From assembly GCA_900550635.1 (NCBI GenBank), contig URSZ01000083.1, forward strand, positions 1-10,816: DNA of 10,816 nt, written 5' to 3'. The stretch is from an uncultured Prevotella sp. Lineage in GTDB: Bacteria > Bacteroidota > Bacteroidia > Bacteroidales > Bacteroidaceae. Positions 6,789 to 10,816 of the stretch are shown piece by piece. Position 1 is the stretch's first letter; the number at the start of each line of letters is the position of its first letter. The position numbers and the translations under genes were made by a program. The notes under the pieces are model-generated. The model had not been told where the DNA came from and did not search any database. It saw nothing but the letters and a program-made list of their open reading frames with translations.

Positions 6789-7327
6789 GAATAGTAAAAT
6801 CCATATTCACAAAACGCAGGACGCAGGAACTGCAACGGCTCGTAGACCGTTACTTAGAGGGCGGAACAACGCTCGACGAGGAGCGGCAGCTGTTTCGCGC
6901 GTTTGCTTCGGGGCGCTATCCCGCCGAGCTCGAGGAATACGCCGCCATGTTCCGCGGCTGCGCCGCCGTGGCCGGCATTAAGCCGGAAGAGGTACGCACA
7001 CCGGCGCGCCGGCGGATTATAAGAATAGCCCTTACGGCCACGACGGGAGTGGCGGCAGCCGTGCTGCTGTGCCTTACGCTTGCCACCAACATGCGTCGGG
7101 CCGAGCTGGAACGCGTTTACGGCGGGAGCTACGTGATTGTGAACGGCGAACGCATTGACGACCTCAGCAAGATTATGCCGCAGATTGAACGCACGCTGGC
7201 CGACGCCAAGGCCGTTGAGCGGCGGATAGAGGAGAACGGGGTTGTGGAGCGTGTGGAAAACGACATGCTCAACGATATTTCCGACCCTGCAGAGCGGGAG
7301 ATGATAAGGCAACTCATAAGCAACTGA
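6785..7327 (+). CDS. Single-pass membrane protein, probable anti-sigma factor
   Basis: This 180-residue protein starts inside the sigma factor gene (ATGA overlap). It has a charged N-terminal part (1-75) with LVDRYLEGGTTLDEERQLFR at 19-38, an opening often seen in Bacteroidetes proteins encoded after ECF sigma genes. One membrane helix follows at about 78-101 (after the basic run RRRIIR), then a 79-residue C-terminal part rich in charged residues and predicted coiled-coil or helix (about 130-180). By the positive-inside rule the N-terminus is cytoplasmic, where it could hold the sigma factor, and the C-terminus is periplasmic. No HExxH-like zinc anti-sigma motif (H-x3-C-x2-C) is present, so it is not of the classical ZAS type. 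The regulatory role is inferred from gene order and topology rather than a recognised domain. Confidence 0.75.
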   Translation: MRIVKSIFTKRRTQELQRLVDRYLEGGTTLDEERQLFRAFASGRYPAELEEYAAMFRGCAAVAGIKPEEVRTPARRRIIRIALTATTGVAAAVLLCLTLATNMRRAELERVYGGSYVIVNGERIDDLSKIMPQIERTLADAKAVERRIEENGVVERVENDMLNDISDPAEREMIRQLISN

Positions 7328-7331
7328 CATC

Positions 7332-7724
7332 ATGAAAAGAATACTCATAACCCTGCTGCTGGCTGTGTGCGCCGTGGTTACTGCCGCCGCACAGAACAGG
7401 ATAGACAAGCTGACAAGCGAATTCTCGAGTTCGGGCGGAAGCTATACGTCGGTAGTGGAGCGCAATCCCGACACGCGCAAGATAAGGAAAGTGGTCAAGG
7501 AGCTGACGATGGACCCGTCGCCGTCGGTGAAGAAACGCTTCGAGCAGGCGTTTCGCGACGAGGGGAAAAACTGGACGCTCATAAACCTGAACCAGAACAC
7601 CGACAAGCATACAATGATACTGACGGTGGAAACCAAGGAATCGACGTGCGTCTACATGATGCGCGGGCGCGACAGCAAGGGGCGCAACCGCTTGGTTGTC
7701 ACCATAATCAAAACTTTTAAATAA
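7332..7724 (+). CDS. Small secreted protein, DUF5024-like
   Basis: This 130-residue protein has a clear signal peptide, MKRILITLLLAVCAVVTAAA then QN, and a mature part of about 109 residues. The stretch RIDKLTSEFSSSGGSYTSVV (23-42) followed by ERNPDTRKIRKVVKEL fits my recollection of the DUF5024 family, found in Bacteroidales next to ECF sigma and DUF4252/DUF2807 genes. No catalytic motif is visible; the mature region is strongly basic. It starts 4 bases after the membrane-protein stop and is the last gene before a hairpin terminator, so it belongs to the same operon. It may be an output or a sensor partner of the sigma system. Family assignment is from memory of the pattern, so the DUF number could be wrong; the secreted location is firmer. 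Confidence 0.72.
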   Translation: MKRILITLLLAVCAVVTAAAQNRIDKLTSEFSSSGGSYTSVVERNPDTRKIRKVVKELTMDPSPSVKKRFEQAFRDEGKNWTLINLNQNTDKHTMILTVETKESTCVYMMRGRDSKGRNRLVVTIIKTFK

Positions 7725-7728
7725 TCCC

Positions 7729-7763
7729 ACCCGCGGGGCGGCATGGCCGTCCTGCGGGTTTTC
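7729..7763 (+). terminator. Rho-independent terminator of the DUF2807/sigma operon
   Basis: ACCCGC at 7729-7734 pairs with GCGGGT at 7754-7759, and an inner stem GCGGC (7738-7742) / GCCGT (7746-7750) closes on an ATG loop. The T run (7759-7762) follows the stem directly. It begins 5 bases after the stop of the last gene, the right place to end the operon. Confidence 0.72.
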
Positions 7764-7767
7764 GTGT

Positions 7768-7796
7768 GCCTTTGCGGTGAACCGTGCCGCAAAGGC
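7768..7796 (+). other. Perfect 10-bp hairpin after the terminator
   Basis: GCCTTTGCGG (7768-7777) and CCGCAAAGGC (7787-7796) are exact reverse complements around a 9-base loop. No T run follows on either strand. It could be a back-up RNA 3'-end structure, a protein-binding site, or part of the repeat element's variable tail. Confidence 0.6.
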
Positions 7797-7813
7797 TGCA
7801 CCGTGAATGTGCG

Positions 7814-7842
7814 TTCCGGCAGACTGACTTGCATTGCCGGAA
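7814..7842 (-). other. Perfect 8-bp hairpin at the tail of repeat copy C
   Basis: TTCCGGCA (7814-7821) and TGCCGGAA (7835-7842) are exact reverse complements around 13 bases that include ACTTGCA. This part is shared in outline with copy A (CTTCCGG, TGCAAGTCA) but not with copy B, so the hairpin may be the true or optional end of the element. Confidence 0.55.
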
Positions 7843-8044
7843 GCCGAAATCCGGAGCGGGGCAAAGTGTTAAAACGTGAAAAGTGTTTTTTACCCCTCTC
7901 TGAGAAAAGAAAAAATACAAGGCACATAATTCAAAATAGGTCGGACATATTTTGAATTTTCTCGGACATATTTTCCGCCCCTCGCAAACCCGCATGAATA
8001 AAGGGCTTTGCCCGATTGTTAAATGCAGACAAAAACAGAGGGCC
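7840..8044 (-). repeat. Intergenic repeat copy C (full length, inverted)
   Basis: It is the reverse complement of copy B (4261-4465) with four differences over 205 bases, and of copy A with one difference over the 85 shared bases. In this copy the inverted repeat AATTCAAAATA (7928-7938) / TATTTTGAATT (7948-7958) is perfect over 11 bp with a 9-base loop, while copy B has one mismatch there. It sits between the terminator of the sigma operon and the promoter of the SGNH hydrolase. Confidence 0.92.
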
Positions 8045-8098
8045 GTAACGGGGCATTTTCGGAGTCTGCCCGTTGTGGTAAAATTAGCCGGACACGGC

Positions 8099-8129
8099 TT
8101 TGCGCTAAGGCGGCTATTTTTTAATTTTG
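8099..8129 (+). promoter_or_regulatory. Predicted promoter of the SGNH hydrolase gene
   Basis: TTTG at 8099-8102 and TAATTTTG at 8122-8129 are separated by exactly 19 bases, a full match to the Bacteroidetes sigma-A pattern (-33 TTTG, -7 TAnnTTTG). The transcript would start near 8135, leaving a leader of under 20 bases before the ATG at 8152. It lies about 55 bases outside repeat copy C. Confidence 0.72.
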
Positions 8130-8151
8130 GGCAGCACTAAAAATCATAACG

Positions 8152-8841
8152 ATGAAACGACAACTTGTTATTACCGCCGCAGTGCTGCTCTTTGGCTGCG
8201 CCGCGGCATTTGCACAGAAAAAGGTTTCGATATTGGGCGACTCGTATTCCACGTTCCAGGGATATGTAACGCCAGGGAGCAATGACTGCTGGTATTTCGG
8301 CAACGGCAAGAACGCCGACAGCCGCAACACCCTGGAAACGGTGGAGCAGACATGGTGGTACCGCCTTGTGCACGGGCACGGAATGGAGCTCGACGTGAAC
8401 AACTCATGGTCGGGCACGACGGTGTGCCTAACCGGCTACAGGGGCGAGGATGCGTCCGACCGCGCGTTCATCACCCGCATGTTCAACCTCGGCAATCCCG
8501 ACATTATATTGGTGTTCGGCGGCACGAACGACAGCTGGGCCGGGTCGCCCGTGGGTGAGTACCGTTACAAGGACTGGAAGAAAGCGGATTTGTACGCCTT
8601 CCGCCCGGCGTTTGCCTATATGCTCTACAGCCTGCAGCGGCTGTATCCCGACACCGAGGTTTACTGCATTACGAACTCCGAACTGTCGGACGCGATAACA
8701 GGGTCGATTGACACCATTTGCCGTCATTATGGCGTTAAGAACATAATGCTGCACGACATACACAAACAGGGCGGCCACCCGTCGGCCGAAGGCATGGAAA
8801 GCATAAGCCGGCAGGTGTGGGACGCCATAAGCGGCAACTGA
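8152..8841 (+). CDS. Secreted SGNH/GDSL-family hydrolase
   Basis: This 229-residue protein has a signal peptide (1-22, ending AFAQ) and an SGNH/GDSL esterase fold. Block I is ILGDSYSTFQG (27-37) with nucleophile Ser31. Block II is near NSWSGTT (84-90) with oxyanion Gly88. Block III is GGTNDS (123-128) with Asn126. Block V holds HKQGGHPSAEGM (204-215) with catalytic His209. The usual acid of the DxxH motif is replaced by Gln206 (QGGH), with Asp202 nearby. Similar KQ-x-GHPS forms occur, as I recall, in some Bacteroidetes members, so this may be a subfamily trait. Enzymes of this fold remove acyl or acetyl groups from sugars and lipids; the substrate here is unknown. It has its own promoter and is monocistronic. 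The gene on its right converges on it and looks like a glycoside hydrolase, so deacetylation of a glycan is a reasonable guess, no more. Confidence 0.88.
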   Translation: MKRQLVITAAVLLFGCAAAFAQKKVSILGDSYSTFQGYVTPGSNDCWYFGNGKNADSRNTLETVEQTWWYRLVHGHGMELDVNNSWSGTTVCLTGYRGEDASDRAFITRMFNLGNPDIILVFGGTNDSWAGSPVGEYRYKDWKKADLYAFRPAFAYMLYSLQRLYPDTEVYCITNSELSDAITGSIDTICRHYGVKNIMLHDIHKQGGHPSAEGMESISRQVWDAISGN

Positions 8842-8867
8842 AAAGTCCCTGCCAGGATACGCAGAAA

Positions 8868-8898
8868 AGCCTCCCTACCCTTCACGGGCGGGGAGGCT
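8868..8898 (-). terminator. Rho-independent terminator for the minus-strand gene
   Basis: AGCCTCCC (8868-8875) pairs exactly with GGGAGGCT (8891-8898), with a further CCC/GGG pairing inside around a TTCAC loop. Read on the minus strand, the stem is followed by TTTTC (8864-8868), a normal terminator for the gene ending at 8982. Read on the plus strand it is followed by CATAATAAC, so it serves the SGNH gene poorly. Confidence 0.7.
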
Positions 8899-8981
8899 CA
8901 TAATAACTATCATGAAAAATGACTTATTGAAAAACGAAGAATCCGTCTCACGACGAGTGAAGAATTTTCGTTCTGTGATGG

Positions 8982-10816
8982 TTATTTCTTGAACTCGAGT
9001 GTTTTTTGCCTGAACGGTATGGGGTAGTTCGTTATCCACACCTCGGGCTTGAGATCGGCGCCTTCGAACGAAAGTGCGTAGACTTCGAGTTTTTTGCCTT
9101 TCATGTCGGGCGTAAGAGGAATGTAATACGTGTAGTTCTGGTCAGTGTCGGCGTTGCGGTACTCCCAGGGGTTGCACGTGAACGAGGGCGCGCGGTCGGG
9201 GCAGCCCACGTAGCGGCCGTCAATCTTCATTGCCGCCCACGCAGCTTCGCGCCCGTGCTTGCCGTTGATAGCCACGCAAAGGTAAGCGCCCTTGTCGAAT
9301 TCGTTGATAGTAAATTCGCTCTTCCACGCGTGCCTTGCCGAAGCTCCCGCCCATCCGTATTCGCGGAACAGGTTGCTTGCGCGCCATTTGCTGCGGTCAA
9401 CTTTCTGGCCGTTCCTTATGCCGGTTATCTCGCTCATGCGCAGGGGGCAGTTGCTCATGCGTACGTAGCGGAACGCCCCGGCTTTGCTGACATCGATAAC
9501 CGAGCGCAGACCCAGACGGAACGATATGGTCTTCCAGTTCACAAGGTCGGACGATACGTGCAGGTAGTCGCCCTCTTCTACCGTGTAGGGAGCCATGGAG
9601 AATTCATCGGGAAAATCTATTACAAGTTCGTCGAGCTCGACGTTCTCGCCCAAGTCGAGGTACATTGCCGACTGGTTGTTCATACGGCGGTCGCCGTGGC
9701 GCATACGTATCGAGAAAAGCGTGCCCGGGTCGTCGTCAAATAGGTTCTTGTCCCACAAGTCGCGCATCTTGAATGTTTCCTGGTTGAAGAAAGCGTCGCG
9801 CGCGGCTTTTACCTGCGGAATTTTCGTTTCGCCGGAGCGGAGGAGCGAGCGCACCTCGAGCGCGTTGTTGTCGGCAGCGAAGCATGTGGCGTAGTAAAGC
9901 GAGTTGGCGTCGGCGGGAACATCGCACGCTGTCATTGCGGGAAGCTGGCGGTGGTAGTTTTCCTTGAGCGGCGTTCCGGCGAACGACACTTTCATCGAGC
10001 CGCCGCGGGCGAGCGATTTGGCGCGCTTGCCGTCGATTGTTGCATTTGAGAAGCGTGCGCTTCCTTTCTCTACTTTTACGTTGTACGACTTGCCTGGCAT
10101 TCCGAGCAGTTTTATTTCAACATCGTCGCCTGCCTTGTCGTTTATTATATAATAAGGTATGCCGCTCAGGGCTACTTTGTCTTTCTCGGGCTGCGTGGTG
10201 ACTTTTACGAGTGCGGCGCGGAAGGGCAGCACCTCCACTTCAATTTCGGAGCCGTACTTGTGTGAGCCGAGGTCGTAGACATACGGGTGGTAAAGTCTTA
10301 CCTTGACGTTGCGTTTTCCCTTTTTCAGGCCTAACTCGTCGCCGAGTCGGATTTTGTATTTCACGGGATTCCACGACAGGTTGCGCAGTGTGATGAAGCG
10401 TGTGCCTTCGTCGCCGCGGCTCAGGGCTTCTGGGCCGTATGAGGCTTCGGGCAGGCGCACCGCGTTTACGAGAATGTCGCGGTATGTGCGGTGGAGGTTG
10501 AAGATGAATGCGAGGTAGGGGAATTCATCGTCGCGCAGAAACCAGGGATTGGCGTATATCTCGGGGGCGAGTATCATCTCGCGGCCGAAGGACTGGAGGA
10601 TGAGGTCGTCTTCCCAGTAATCGAGGCATGAGGAAAGGCATACGCCGTGGTCTTCGGTGAGGCGCGTGAGGTTTTCGGGCGCTTTGCGGCTTATTGCCTG
10701 GCCGCGGTGGTGCGGGGCTGTCATGCTGTTGGTCATGAACACGTCGATGTACGTTTCTTCGCCGCCCATGAGGAAGGTGGTTGAGTGGCGCACGCCCGGG
10801 CCGAGGTCGAGGCGGT
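8982..10816 (-). CDS. C-terminal part of a large glycoside-hydrolase-like multidomain protein
   Basis: The frame is open to the window edge (RLDLGPG precedes the GTG at 10793), so this is the last ~610 residues of a longer protein read right to left. Residues below count from that GTG. About 1-110 look like the end of a sugar-active TIM barrel: MGGEETYIDVFMTNS, HHRGQA, then DYWEDDLILQSFGREMILAP and NPWFLRDDE, a style I associate with alpha-galactosidase-like or related glycoside hydrolases. About 120-200 is a beta-sandwich of the kind that follows such barrels. About 380-460 (MYLDLGENVELDELVIDF, SSDLVNWKTISFRLG, FRYVRMSNCP) resembles an F5/8-type C (discoidin) carbohydrate-binding fold. About 470-603 is another beta-rich module with Trp/Tyr clusters. 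No C-terminal sorting domain is visible. The catalytic family cannot be fixed without the N-terminal part. It converges on the SGNH hydrolase and ends at the terminator at 8868-8898. Confidence 0.62.
   Translation of the reverse strand, partial: RLDLGPGVRHSTTFLMGGEETYIDVFMTNSMTAPHHRGQAISRKAPENLTRLTEDHGVCLSSCLDYWEDDLILQSFGREMILAPEIYANPWFLRDDEFPYLAFIFNLHRTYRDILVNAVRLPEASYGPEALSRGDEGTRFITLRNLSWNPVKYKIRLGDELGLKKGKRNVKVRLYHPYVYDLGSHKYGSEIEVEVLPFRAALVKVTTQPEKDKVALSGIPYYIINDKAGDDVEIKLLGMPGKSYNVKVEKGSARFSNATIDGKRAKSLARGGSMKVSFAGTPLKENYHRQLPAMTACDVPADANSLYYATCFAADNNALEVRSLLRSGETKIPQVKAARDAFFNQETFKMRDLWDKNLFDDDPGTLFSIRMRHGDRRMNNQSAMYLDLGENVELDELVIDFPDEFSMAPYTVEEGDYLHVSSDLVNWKTISFRLGLRSVIDVSKAGAFRYVRMSNCPLRMSEITGIRNGQKVDRSKWRASNLFREYGWAGASARHAWKSEFTINEFDKGAYLCVAINGKHGREAAWAAMKIDGRYVGCPDRAPSFTCNPWEYRNADTDQNYTYYIPLTPDMKGKKLEVYALSFEGADLKPEVWITNYPIPFRQKTLEFKK

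Noticed and set aside
6251..6835. Minus-strand open frame (194 codons) over the sigma factor gene
   Set aside because: Composition is Arg/Ser/Ala-rich, typical of an antisense shadow; the plus strand encodes an obvious sigma factor.
4261..8044. Composite transposon made of the inverted copies B and C
   Set aside because: The repeats contain no transposase and the enclosed genes are ordinary host-type regulatory and envelope genes, so recombination between repeats is the only mobility I can support.
8912..8992. 26-codon open frame between the SGNH gene and the minus-strand gene (begins MKNDLLKNEE)
   Set aside because: It has no clear promoter, overlaps the 3' end of the minus-strand gene and lies next to imperfect inverted repeats (AACGAA/TTCGTT at 8933-8938 and 8967-8972). 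Too short to support without conservation data.

Overview
The window looks like chromosomal DNA from a member of the Bacteroidales, possibly Muribaculaceae or a relative. Three things point there. Promoter-like sites match the Bacteroidetes pattern TTTG-N19-TAnnTTTG, with no clear Shine-Dalgarno sequences. The protein families (DUF2807 head-GIN proteins, a DUF5024-like secreted protein, a Bacteroidetes-style ECF sigma/anti-sigma pair) are typical of that phylum. Finally, ATA isoleucine codons are common in otherwise GC-rich genes. The genus call is inference; no rRNA or marker gene is present.

Layout. Bases 1-85 are the cut end of an intergenic repeat (copy A). Bases 257-4194 hold a compact three-gene restriction-modification operon: two different D12-class N6-adenine DNA methyltransferases (4-bp overlap between the first two genes) followed 3 bp later by a 651-residue endonuclease that looks like the AlwI/PleI/BstNBI type IIS family. 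Bases 4261-4465 are copy B of the repeat. Bases 4612-7724 form a second operon: a DUF2807 lipoprotein, a secreted DUF2807 paralogue, an ECF sigma factor, a one-membrane-span anti-sigma-like protein (4-bp overlap) and a small secreted DUF5024-like protein. It ends in a convincing hairpin terminator plus two more perfect hairpins. Bases 7840-8044 are copy C of the repeat, in inverted orientation. A near-consensus promoter (8099-8129) then drives a secreted SGNH/GDSL hydrolase (8152-8841). Converging on it from the right edge is the C-terminal ~610 residues of a large multidomain protein that resembles a glycoside hydrolase (minus strand, incomplete).

How the parts work together. The two methyltransferases would each protect one strand of an asymmetric site cut by the endonuclease, and gene order makes protection precede cutting. 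The sigma operon looks like a self-contained envelope-signalling unit. Its sigma factor is probably held by the membrane protein, and its outputs are exported beta-solenoid DUF2807 proteins and a small exported protein. The SGNH hydrolase and the glycoside-hydrolase-like protein would act on envelope or dietary/host glycans.

The most unusual feature is the 205-bp, about 98% identical, structured repeat. Copies A and B are direct repeats bracketing the R-M operon, and copies B and C are inverted repeats bracketing the sigma operon. This arrangement could permit loss or gain of the R-M cassette and inversion of the sigma operon by homologous recombination.
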